Of a stretch of DNA of 64,000 bases, positions 25,301 to 36,550 are shown piece by piece; within the stretch, counting starts at the first letter, position 1, and every line of letters begins with the position of its first letter. Made by a program: the position numbers and the translations under genes. A model generated the notes under the pieces. It did not search any database. It saw only the letters and a list, made by a program, of their open reading frames with translations, and had not been told where the DNA came from. This DNA comes from Phaffia rhodozyma (lineage: Eukaryota > Basidiomycota > Tremellomycetes > Cystofilobasidiales > Mrakiaceae). The stretch lies in contig JACGZH010000001.1 in the NCBI GenBank assembly GCA_014706385.1, positions 1,798,001 to 1,862,000 of the forward strand, in the 5' to 3' direction.

Positions 25301-27743
25301 AATTCACACCCGACGTCGGATCTCTGAACTTCCCCGTTCAGGCCTCGGTTTAGGAATGCCCTCAGTTGATTTGCCAACAACGCCGAAGAGATACATCAGT
25401 GCTATTGGAGTTGTTGAGGAAGATTCGTTTGGAGGTTTAGGGAAAGAGCGACGGGCGAGAGGATTATTTTCTGATTCTACGGCGGACAACTCAACAAGTA
25501 CTCCGGTAAAAGAGGAGGAGAATATTGATAAGACCACCACTCTAGTAAGTTTAATTTGAGCTCTACTGGTGCTGTCACAGGCATACATATTGACTCTTGT
25601 TGGTTCATATGACATCTACAAAGTCACCACCTACCATCACTCCAGATGAGCTTGCCGAGAAAGAATCTACAATCACTCACCTTCTTCTCAAAGTGTCTGA
25701 TCTTGAATCCGAGATAGCTACTGCTTCGACCAATTATGCTTCCTTAGAACAGACTTCCGCTCAATCCCGACTTCTATGTACCGACAAAATTGCAAAGCTC
25801 GAGCTCGAAGTGACTGAGTTGCGCTCCCGACTAGCCGCTACGGAAGAGTCTCATGAAATTTCTTCCTCGACTAATGCCGAGAAGGTCCAACAACTGAGCA
25901 AGTCGTACGACGCTCTCAAGCTGGAACATGACCAGCTTGGTCTTCGTCTAGTCGATCAAGACCGCGCTTATAATCTCGAACTTGATTCTACTCGACTTTC
26001 TCTCAATCAGGTTCGCCAACAAAGAGAAGCGTCTCTTCTTCAAACCCAGGATCTTCTCACCTCTCAGGTCGAGCTGAAACGTCAACTAGCCGAATATAAA
26101 ACGTCCTCCGATGACCTTCGCTCCTCTAATGCCACTCTTGAATCCCAGGTTTCCCAGCAGACGTCTCAACATGCTTCAGAAGTGCTCGCGCTCAAGGCTC
26201 TGCTTGATTCCAAATCAGCTGAGGAGGAGATTAAACACGCGCAAGAAATGCATAGCTTACGGATTATGCTCGAACAGCAGTTAGACGAGGAGCGCAAGTC
26301 TCATTCAAGACAGATGAGAGAGCAAGAGGTCAAGATGGAAGAAGCCGAGTCTGCTCACGCGAGCGTTTTGGCGAACGAGCATCGTCTACTGAGAGAGATG
26401 CATGAGGAGTCGGACCGGCAGACGAAGACGCAGAAGGAAGCAAGAGGATCAGAGATGGAGAGTCTTTCAAAAAAGATCAGCGAGCTTGAGGAGTCACTCA
26501 GTTTCCAAACAAAGCATCAGATTGAGCTCCTATCTCAGTTTGACAAACTGACAAGCGACCTTAAGGAGGCCCGTTCTGAAACGGACAACTTCAAACAGTC
26601 TGCCGAACTCGCGTCTCGAGACCTTCAATTAGAGAAGAATGACCACACCCAAACAGCGTCTATCGTGGCCGATCTTGAGGCGCAAGTTGCTGAAAAGGTT
26701 CAACGGATCAATGCCCTCAACGCTCAAATCTTGACGGCATCGACCTCGAATGGTAGGAATACCATCACTCATTCGCCTGCTATTCCTTCTGGGCTCAACC
26801 TGCATTACAGCGGATCGCTCAAGGAGAGCAAACGATTCAGCCGTGACTCTGCAAGATCTTCTTTCACTCGGGGTGTCGAGGTAGACGAGATGGTGAACGA
26901 TTGTAAGTAAATCATCTGACTTGAAGGTCATGCTCTAGGCCGAAGACTAATATGTTCATGTTTTGATCGGGATTGTAACTTAGTGAATAAAATTATCAGC
27001 GTACAGCGCGATGTAATTGCCGAGCTTCACAGTAGACTCAATAAGTTGACCGAAGTATGTGCACGTCTGATGTAATTTGTTCACTCCATCTATTGTTGCT
27101 TGTTCTGACAGAATCTTCGATACTTTTATTCCAGATTGCGGAACTCCATGTGGCTCTACCCAGCTCATCCTGTGATACGCCTTCTAGTCGCTCACCATCT
27201 GTCATCAACAAAGACAACACTCGAGCTCACACCCTTCCTCGATCAAACAACTATTCCCGCCTAGAATCTATTGTAGCGAGCCCAACTCCATCGACATCTA
27301 GCCTCAATTACCCATCCTCGCCTTCTCTCACAAGCTCCCGTCATACAAAAGAACCTTTGGGAACTTTACCTGGGTCACCTAATTTTGGGTTTGACGGACT
27401 CTCATATGATAGACCCAGCCCTGGATCTACCTATATACCTTCTAGAGCCAAGCCACCTCCGTTACCTTATCATGGACACCAAAAGTCAAACAGCGCTTCT
27501 GCGCGTGCTCGAAGGAGAATTACGATCGACCGTGACATGGAAGTCTTAAACTGTTTGTCCGATTCTCGTGTCTATATCTTTTTCTACTCAACGATATCGT
27601 TCTAGGGATCTGTGTAACTGACATATTCGTTGCTTCGGCCTTTTGTTGCAGCTAAATCTCGGGTTGAAACCTCTCGAGGCTTGTTCGACTCCCCGTCTAG
27701 ACCAGTACTCTCGAGTTCCGCTTCTAATCAACAAAGGAACTAA
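22368..27743 (+). CDS. kinesin-7/Kip2-like motor protein
   Basis: Microtubule motor with an N-terminal Ser-rich extension of about 110 residues, a motor domain, a neck and a long coiled coil. The motor begins ERVMVCVRAKPP and has the P-loop YGMTGSGKTYTM (near 23135), FLLRVSYLEVYNETLRDLLN, switch I NEHSSRSHTVFSVV and switch II NLIDLAGSERATTDD, then FIAYRESKLTRLLQNSLSG and ESLATLKFARRVSKV. The neck GDNALIQVYLQEIADLKTKL resembles the kinesin-7/Kip2 class. A serine-rich insert of about 45 residues (SQSMSSSSLNSMASNSQS) precedes switch II. From 25597 to 26910 an uninterrupted exon encodes a heptad-rich coiled coil. The C-terminus is Ser/Pro-rich and basic (SASARARRRITIDRD), with the last joint at a gtttgt donor and the stop at 27741-27743. 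Kip2-type motors walk to plus ends and stabilise cytoplasmic microtubules. Family is firm, subclass likely. Confidence 0.92.
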
Positions 27744-28463
27744 TGTTTCTCCATGGAAATCCAGAATATACCCTACTTATTCTCTTCTTCTTCTTCTTCC
27801 TCTTGTCCTTTTCTTCGAATTTGTCTCTTTCGTTTTGATCTTATTCTTAGCTTTCGTCTCCTGGGCTTCATTCGATCTCTAGAACCCCTACTTTCCTGTT
27901 TCTTTGTCGGCTTGTCGTGTTCTACACTTGATGAATTGACGATTTGCTTTTCCACACCACTGACATTTCTCTGTGTATGCTATGGGATGATGTTGCATGT
28001 ACTTGCTCTAGCCAGTGGTATGCTGCGATGCTTCAAAATCGTTGTTGGCCGCCCTTCAACTTGAAAAAGAAGAAGAGTATCAATAAACAGAACGTCAACC
28101 GACTGAAGCCACCGAGAGCGAACTTCTCAACCCTGGCACTCAATTAAAAATTACATTGAAGACGAGTTAAACACTACTGAACAAAGCAAGAACGAGCATC
28201 ATCTCATTCTCCTGACATATAACTTCTGAGAGTTGATAATCCAGATCACCACAGTGAAGCTATCTACATCTAGAGGAGTCAACAGGTAATCGTTTAGCAT
28301 CACAAGCGGCCGGCGATTAGTGGGCGCCGAGATGAACCGCGGTTAGTCACCTCGAACGATCTTCTGTGATCGTCTCAAAACTCGAATGATAAAACGATGC
28401 TGGATAGGTTTCTCTCCCAGCAATCTCTTCCTCTCATCCACACACAGAGTTATCATTATCGCC
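27744..28463. other. 720-bp intergenic region, kinesin 3' UTR and ERG7 promoter
   Basis: The left half is T-rich 3' UTR-like sequence. The right half contains a GC-rich block (about 28308-28345, GCGGCCGGCGATTAG and ACCGCGGTTAG) some 120-160 bp upstream of the ERG7 ATG that may be promoter elements. No coding frame or RNA gene is evident. Confidence 0.6.
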
Positions 28464-31400
28464 ATGACCTCTCTGATTCCAGAGGGATACACGCCCACAG
28501 GTATTGTCCTCATAGGAATCCTCTCTGTCGGTATCTACTGGTCGGGAATAGCCATCTGGAAGTCTGCCAACCCAGAGGCCAAGGCCGTGCGTTTCTTCTT
28601 GATACACTGGTCTCCTTACTCGTCTCTGTATTGATAAAATACGCTCTTTTTAATACGACAGAAAGCACCACCACCACCACCTCTTCAGGACTATTCTTAT
28701 CAGCCGCCGCCAAACCAGGCAACAGATCTACGCAACTGGCGCCTTCGCGTGTCCCATGGGTCTCATGGAAGACATGAATGGAAGTACCTTCGAACGAAGG
28801 AGGAGCAAGACGCATGGCCTCAGACCACGGAGGATAAGTTCTGGCTCGGCCTGGAGACAGTGAGATTTTTCAAAATAAATATGAAATCAGAAACATAGAT
28901 GCTCAAGACAATCCATGATTCTTTGCACATGTGATCCTTAAAACGAGCAGGATCTACCCAAGTTAAAGAAAGCTTCAACCCCTCTGGAAGCCGCTCAGAA
29001 CGGATTCGAGTTCTACAAAAAAATTCAGTCTGCCGATGGTCATTGGAGTGGAGAGTATGGAGGACCTATGTTTTTGATTCCTGGTCAGTTTATTATATAT
29101 TTCAGTTCGATGAAAGCTGCCTATCCGGCTGACAACACGTAATCTTGGTGGGCACTGTCGATCAGGATTGATAATCTCTCTCTATGTCACTCAGTCCGAG
29201 CCCCTCGAGGAGGAACAGAGACTCGAGATGATCAGATACCTTTGCAACAGAGCCGACAAGAAAGAAGGCGGTTGGGGAATGTATGTATACTTTACACGCT
29301 TCACTGTCTATGGGACGCATGTAAATTGGCTAATCTATCGAACGCGCGCTTCTTGTGATGCCTATCTACTTCTCAACAGACATACCCATTCTCCTCCGAC
29401 AGTGTTTGGAACGGCGCTCAATTACGTTTCTCTTCGAATCTTAGGCCTCCCGTCTTCACACCCTGTTTGCGAAAAAGCCAGGAAAAAGCTCATGGAGATG
29501 GGTGGAGCTGAAGTCGTCCCTAGTTGGGGTAAAGCATGGCGTGAGTATATTGGCTGCTCATACATTTCTTGAATTAAGTCGGCGATAATCTCTTACACCG
29601 AGCCAAATAAACTGAACATCAACATATTTTTGCACTTAGTGGCAATATTGAATTGCTATAAATGGGAAGGACTCAGTCCCATTTGTCCTGAGCTCATGTT
29701 AGTCTCTTCTCTCTTCCTTTCTCATTCTGATCGGTATTGAGATCTCGATTTCCATCTATACCAGTCTATTGCCAAAATGGCTTATTGTCCATCCATGGAG
29801 ATGGTGGATTCATGTCCGAGCGGTCTGTCAGTCTCTATATTGCTTATGCCTGCTTTGCTCTGACGTTCAAATTCTCATACACTAATCCTGCCCATTTTCA
29901 ATACAGATTTCCCAATGGTATACTTGTACGGCAAGAGGTTCCAGTGTCCTGTTACTCCGCTCATTGAAGAGCTTCGTTCCGTTCGTCCTTTTCTTTGTCC
30001 CGAATAATCTTGACATGTTTCACATGATAAGTTTCTCTAATCGTGATCGAACCCCAAACAGGAAATCTTTGTTGGCACATATGAGAACATCCCATTCCAT
30101 AAGCTCTCCAACGCTATCTCTCCTATCGACCTATACTACCCGCATCATCCAGTCTTCCAGATGTTGACCTACCCACTTGCTTTCCTCGAATACGTCATTC
30201 CTCGGTTCTTCCCCTGGATTAGAAAGTTAGCCTTAGAAAGGAACTATCGGATGGTGGTCATGGAGGACGAAAATACGAATTGTCAAACTGTTGGACCTGT
30301 CAGCAAATGTTACAACCTGGTCGCTAGATTTGTAGGGGATGGTCCAGAGTGGGTGTCTTTCTCCTTTGTTGGACTCTTACTTCAGTGATATCAGAGAAGA
30401 AGAATGCATGTTCCTCTTTGGTTGACCAATACTGCGGTATGTTGGTCATTTAAACAGTTCTCAGGCTGTCAAAGACCATAGAAAAGTCGTGGACGATTTC
30501 TTATGGATGGGCCGAGAAGGCTTGATGATGTGTGGTACCAAGTCAGTTATGTTTTCTGTGTTCGCTTATCATATTTGGTCAGGGCTTATTTTGAGGTTTG
30601 TGACGCTTTCTTATGCTTGACATCTTTACTCTATGGTTCTCCTTTCTGTAGTGGAAGTCAACTATGGGTAAGTAAGATGTGTTGTTCTAATCGACCTCAC
30701 CCGGTGATGTGAGATATGCGCCCACATCTTAATGCCATACACTATGTGTTGTTCGATCTCAGGACGCATCCTTCATATCTCAAGCCTTGGTAGAAACCGA
30801 ATTGGCTACGGAGCCTTCCAACCATACATCCATGCTCAGATGTCTCGATTGGCTGGACAAAGCGCAGATTCGGACGAATCGTTCGTTTTTCAATCCATCT
30901 AGCACGGTCTGATCATTTCTACAATAATTGATGGTATCTCTCTCTTATACAAATTAAGCGAAGCACCACAAGGAATCCTTTAGACAGGGAACCCTCGGAG
31001 CATGGCCATTTTCCACCCCAGAGCAATCATATATCGTCTCGGACTGTACGGCAGAGGGCATGAAGGCCGTTCTGGGACTTCAAGATCTACCGTTAGTTCT
31101 TAGTTCTTCGTTCATCTCCTTTCACGTCTTCCGTGATACAAGATAGAAAGAGAAGAAATAAGCTGGAATATCTCTCTCTGTGTTTGATTTGGAAACGGAT
31201 CTAGATCCATGCCGGAAGCTGTCTCTGCGAAGAGACTCGAAAATGCGGTAGATTGCTTGCTGGTCATGCAGAATTCAAACGGCGGATTCGCTAGTTACGA
31301 GCTGATCCGTGCTCCCCATATTCTTGAGGTTTTCAACCATGCCGAAGTGTTTGGTGAGTCTATTTTCTTGATGATAGTTCAGCTTGTGCTTCACGGATGA

Positions 31401-32537
31401 AGGATATCACGTCAAATGACACAAACTCTGTCATTCTTTGATCAGGTAACATCATGACCGAATATAACTATCCGGAGTGTACGACGTCTGTTCTCTCGGC
31501 CCTTCAGATGTTCTCCCGGCGATATCCCAATTACCGAAAAGTCGAGATTCAGTAGGTTCTTGAATGTTATTTTCATGGTTCCAACCTTGGAGCATCGCGT
31601 ATCAAGTTCTGACGAAGACCACCGCAACGAATAGGTCCTGTGTGAAGCGAGCAGTCGGGTATATTCATTCCTCTCAGCAACAAGATGGTGCCTGGTTTGG
31701 TTCATGGGGAATCTGTTTCACGTATGCAACCAACTTCGCGCTCGAGTCTCTAGCACTCGCTGGAGAAACTTTTGAGAACTCCGAGAGCGTCCGAAGGGCT
31801 TGTTCGTTTTTGTTGAGCAAGCAGATGGAGGATGGAGGTTGGGGAGAGACATACATGGTACATCAGCTCTTTTGCTCTCTACAGTCTTCCTTACAGAATA
31901 CAAAGACCTACTTAAACACAGAGGCTCATACGAATAACCCTCTATCGATTTGTTTGTGTGTGTATTTTCAAAATCCTAGTCGTGCGTCACCGGTGTATAC
32001 TGTCCCCATTCAACCTCTCAAGTCGTTCAAACCTCCTGGGCTGTACTCTGCCTGGTATCAGCCAAGTATCCAGACAGAGCGCCTATCGATAGAGCATTGA
32101 AGCTTATCATGAGCCGTCAGTTGCCCAATGGAAGTTGGGCACAAGAAGATATCGAGGGTATCTTCGTAAGTTTCTCATCTGTACCTGGTATCATTGTATT
32201 GTCTTCAAACTAATAAAGCCTTCGTTGTTTCTCTCGATGTCTGAAAGAATAAAAACTGCGCTGTAAGCTTCCCTCATTCCTGTACGAAAGACCGTCATGT
32301 CAAAGACTAATTCGCATGGCATGTCATTATCCATTCAATCTTTCAACTTATCTGGCCAAATTAGATTGTATATCCGAACGTAAGTAGTGCACGTCTCATG
32401 TTCGCAGTAGAGGCTGAATACAAGCTTACTTGGACACGATCGATTTTGTTATCCAGTTCAAGTTCTCATTCTGCATCTGGGCCTTGGGTAAAGCCGACAT
32501 ATACCTTAGATCGCTCGACGAGAAGAAATCGACCTGA
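28464..32537 (+). CDS. ERG7: lanosterol synthase (oxidosqualene cyclase) with N-terminal hydrophobic segment
   Basis: Cyclises 2,3-oxidosqualene to lanosterol in ergosterol synthesis; a monotopic ER/lipid-droplet enzyme. The ATG at 28464 gives [11 protein letters not shown], followed at once by [20 protein letters not shown] (about residues 12-31), a likely membrane anchor. The enzyme body contains [71 protein letters not shown] and [18 protein letters not shown]. The acid catalyst motif is [11 protein letters not shown] (Asp protonates the epoxide). QW repeats include [33 protein letters not shown] and [11 protein letters not shown]. The final exons are tiny (NKNCA, then IVYPN, then [17 protein letters not shown]), ending EKKST with the stop at 32535-32537. 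More than a dozen introns interrupt the gene. Length, about 750 residues, is normal apart from the leader. Confidence 0.95.
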
Positions 32538-32770
32538 TTGGCGTTCCCGAGGGTCCGGATCTGAACTTGATCAAATATACAAGGTGTCATGTTACTTGTC
32601 TTGGGAACATATCTCTGATGTGGTTTAGTGTGTTCGCTAAGGTTCACGTTCTGCATGGCATTTGAAGAGATTTTTTTGAACGGGTCATGGAAGATTTCAT
32701 CAGGATATGAACAAAAGAAGATAACCTGCATCAAGACATGAAGAATAGAGAGATGTTATTTGGGTCTGGC

Positions 32771-35700
32771 TCATGAGCTTCCCATCTCCAGAAGCGTGTC
32801 GATCGTTCCACTTAGGTCGCCCTGTTTATTGTCCAATATTAAAGCCGCTAATTCGGCGTCCAGAGAAGGAACTGTCACATACCCACATACACACCGGGGC
32901 GGAAGAAACGTGAAGCATTGGGGTGTGAGCAAATGGTCTTCGGATCGGCAGACATTGATACTTTGGGAGAAGTAGGCTTGAGAGCTCACAGATTTGAGAC
33001 AGTGTCTCCAAATTGGCTTGTCTGATAGGCGCAATCCCCCAATCAAGAGGTTGTATTATAAGACGACGGTTAGAACGAAGAAGTTCGAAGAGGAGAAGAC
33101 CAAAGGAAATATGACGTACTTTGCCTGTTGGTCCCTCTTGTCCAACTCGCTCTGTAGTCTCTCGTAGTCAATGTTGTCTTCCTCAACGTTTCCATCAGAG
33201 AAGACGTATTCTCCTGGATGATTGTGGTAATAGTTGTTCTCCGGTGGGGCGAGCGCAAATGGTCTAGACGGGTCATGTGGCAGTTGCTGCTGATGGTACT
33301 GCTGGTGTTGTTGAGGGGGAGGACGAGCGTTCGCAGAAGGATGAGACCGGTAGCTCTCTTGCCAGCCAGGTGGTTGAGATGATTGAGATCCCAAAATTTC
33401 GGATGATACCCGATCCCATAATGTTTGCGTGGGCTTCGGTTTTTGTATTGTTGACGTTTCTATCTCAGCATTGGTATTTGTGGAAGATGCTGGGTCTGAG
33501 TTGAGGTCTACATGGGACCTAGGGCGGGGAGATCTGATTCTCGGCTGGTATGGACGTTGAGTTTCCGATGGCCCTCCACCAAGTTGTCTCTCTGGACGAG
33601 AGCCGGATGCGGAGGAAGGCCGACTGTCTTCCAGACCGCCCTCGATGACATCCGTAAATAGTTTTCCAATCGCGCCCAAAGGTCTTGTCACTGCCTCACC
33701 CGTCTTGGCAAAGAATCGCTTGGATCCAAGAGCAAAGTTGGTAGGAATAAAGGAAATAATGTTTGCTGGTTCTTCACCTTCCGAGGTATTGCCGAAAGGA
33801 GCAGACGCCGCCGCCGCTGCTACTGCTGACGACGAGGACGAGGCAGGGGGAGGGAATGGGGAGATGCTCGATTTAAATCCTGATACGGTAGGAGATAGGG
33901 GAGAATTTGGAGGAAGGTGGGCGATGGCCGATTCAACGTTCCTTTCGATTGATCCAACAAGAACGGGTCAGGCAAATCTACGGTAGTCGTTCGCCAGATT
34001 ATCTTCCGAACTCACATTTCGAACTCCTGCTGAGTGATGTTTGATAGAACGGTATGGTCCATCGATTCTATGAACGTTATTGAACCCATCTTCGAAACAA
34101 GAATATACGCAAGGGAAGTGTGTCAGATCATATCAGAAGAGCAGTCAAGCATGTCGATGAGAGTATGAGGTATAGGACATACTAGAGAAGACAAGTAGTA
34201 TCCCGCTTCTGATTGTAGCTTGGAAGCGCTCCTGAATCGGTTGATGTATCTGTTTCAAGAACACGGCATCAGAACCACAAAAAGCATACTCAAGGCGACA
34301 GAGAATCGGATCATGTCTCGACCGATATCATCAGGTAGTCAAAAGAATAGACAAGACCTACTCGACATTAGAAATCAAATGCTCTGGGTTGGCCTTTAGA
34401 ACAACCAAAATCAGTATCGGGATGAAAGTGTCGGCTCCTGAACCTTCCGCTTTTTTTCCTGAATTCTTATTCGCTGATAACTGCCGAATCATTCCTTTAT
34501 AGTTCGCTCCAAATTATCCCGGTAATAACACGATATTCAGATTGGTTCGTTGTGATCAGAGACAAACGACCACACTAACCGAATATCACCTTACAACTGT
34601 TCAAAATGCAGATCAGCTTATCTCTTGGGGCCTAAACAAGAACAATCGTGTTCATGGAGTATTCAACCAGACGTAGATCATGGACGAAGCGAGTGAGATA
34701 TAAGCGTATGTCTAGATTCATCTGGCCTTGATGTTCATCGTCTTACCTTATAGTGATTCATCTTAATCATTTCTGTGCAAAGGGAGATAGCCAAAGCAAG
34801 ACAGACACTAAATCAGTATGCATAAATGCCAAAATAGATATAGTCTCGAGATACGCTGACGGCGCGCTCCCTTCTTTTGAAGAGCAGGTATGTTGACCTA
34901 CCGTCCATAGCGAATTTTAAGTACCCTTCAACTTGATCCCTATCCAAATCATCCTCATTCAGCACATCTAGATGTTTCCCCTCGAGCCAACCAAAGAGAC
35001 CGATTCGTTGGTGCAGGATTTTGTCCCGCTCAAGGTCATCCGTCGTGATGTGATGCTTGGAAGAATCTATTACTGGGGTGAAAGTACTAATCCGAGATAT
35101 TTATCGAGTTCAAGAGGTGGGAGTCAAAGATTAGAATTCGGAGACATACTATCAATTCAGACGAAGAGGGCATCAGCTAGACGAACAAAGGGTGCAGACG
35201 CTATTTCATGTGATCCGAGGTTGCTAAAAAGGTAAGTTTGGGAAGAACAAGAAGAGAAACTCTCCGAGGTTGACCAAGACGAGCTAGCAGAAAGAGAAGA
35301 CACTGACATTCATCACCAGTTTCTCCATACAATCTAGCGCAGTGTCAAATTCGAGCTCGCTCATTCCTTTCCATGGGGGTACCTCTCGCATCCTGGCCGA
35401 GATGAACTACAAGAGACGATCAAAGAGGAAGCGCATATAATCCATTAACTTATGCGCGCACACGCACACGCAAACATATGAACTCAAAGAAGATAGTTCT
35501 CACTTGAAGAAAATCATGGATGAGCTTAATCATCTCATTCATGCTGAACGATTTCTTTGCAAAATTCATCAGAAAACTGGAAAATAACCACAGTTGAGAA
35601 TTAGCCAAGGCAGTGCCTACTTATGAACAGGCTCAAAGAACGAATTGGCATCAACACACCTCTTCAGATATTTGGCTACCGGCTCAGCTGGCTTTGACTT

Positions 35701-36210
35701 TAGTTGCTCCAGGAACTATCAATCAGGAGTATCAAAGAAGTGTAAAGATGAGAGACGTTTAGTCATACAGTCACAGCAGCTCGAAGATGTTACTAATTGG
35801 CTCACTTTTGGAAAATCAAACTGAGCGGTCTGCACACGATTATCTGATGGATCTCCCTCCTTGTCCAACCTAGCCTCTCTATCTTTGTCATGTTCTTCTT
35901 TCTCCGAGTGAGGTTTGTTAGATGATTTGGACCTGAAAGATGAGATGGTATTGATGGAAGAGGGCCTGGACAAATTTAAACTAGACGATGTCTGGCCGGG
36001 AGGAGAGGAAGCAGGTGGAGGTGATCGAGTTGAAGCTGAACTGGATGGCAGTGTAGCCGGTGCTGAGGGCGAGTCTGTGACCGAGGGAGATTCTAACGGA
36101 TCGAATTCGAGCAACAAGGCCGAAGTAGCTGACTGCGAAGCTGATGAAGTGGAAGGAGTGGCCAAGGAGGAATGCCAGTCTGAAGGAATGTCGTATGTAT
36201 TCCCCGACAT
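32771..36210 (-). CDS. VPS9: Rab5-family GEF with VPS9 and CUE domains
   Basis: Guanine nucleotide exchange factor for Rab5/Vps21 GTPases in endosomal and vacuolar sorting. The N-terminal exon (ATG 36210, MSGNTYDIPSDWHSSLATPS) is Ser/Pro-rich and leads to VQTAQFDFPK. The helical bundle and VPS9 domain follow: FLEQLKSKPAEPVAKYLKRC, FLMNFAKKSFSMNEMIKLIH, RMREVPPWKGMSELEFDTAL, DDLERDKILHQRIGLFGWLE, LNEDDLDRDQVEGYLKFAMD, ADTFIPILILVVLKANPEHL and ISNVEYINRF, then ESMDHTVLSNITQQEFE. A long disordered linker with a Gln/His tract (PPPQQHQQYHQQQLPHDP) precedes a C-terminal CUE domain, ETLSQIFPSLDAELAALILD and GTIDTLLEMGSS, that would bind ubiquitin. An insert in the first VPS9 helices (VDANSFFEPVHK) may be retained intron or genuine. 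About 15 exons. Confidence 0.9.
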
Positions 36211-36550
36211 GTTAAGAGATGGTTTGTATTTGTCGATGCTTCCTCCTTGGTGTCCGTGTATCTAGACGAGATGTTTGGAGTTGGTACGAGGCAAGGCCGA
36301 ACTAGTTACGTAATGAACATTTGTTAGGTAATCGATATTCACGTGGCCATCATCGTAACCCAAAATGTAACAATCCGGATTCTTGTTACCGCGAACTCTG
36401 CTGCCTAATTTTTTTCGTTAATCTTTTTCTGCATTTTCTGTTTTTTCTCTTTCCTCTTCTTTTTCTTTCCTTCCCTGCCTGGTGCAGCGTGCAATATATC
36501 CCTTACCTTCCCTCCCGGCCCTTTTGTTAACAACTAATCAAGATCACATA
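36211..36550. other. 340-bp divergent promoter of VPS9 and URA7
   Basis: Upstream of the URA7 ATG there is a long pyrimidine tract (about 36408-36475, TTTTTCTGCATTTTCTGTTT and TTTCCTTCC), typical of strongly expressed fungal promoters and transcription start regions. A short ATCGATATTCACG-type sequence lies towards VPS9. No defined operator is recognised. Confidence 0.5.
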
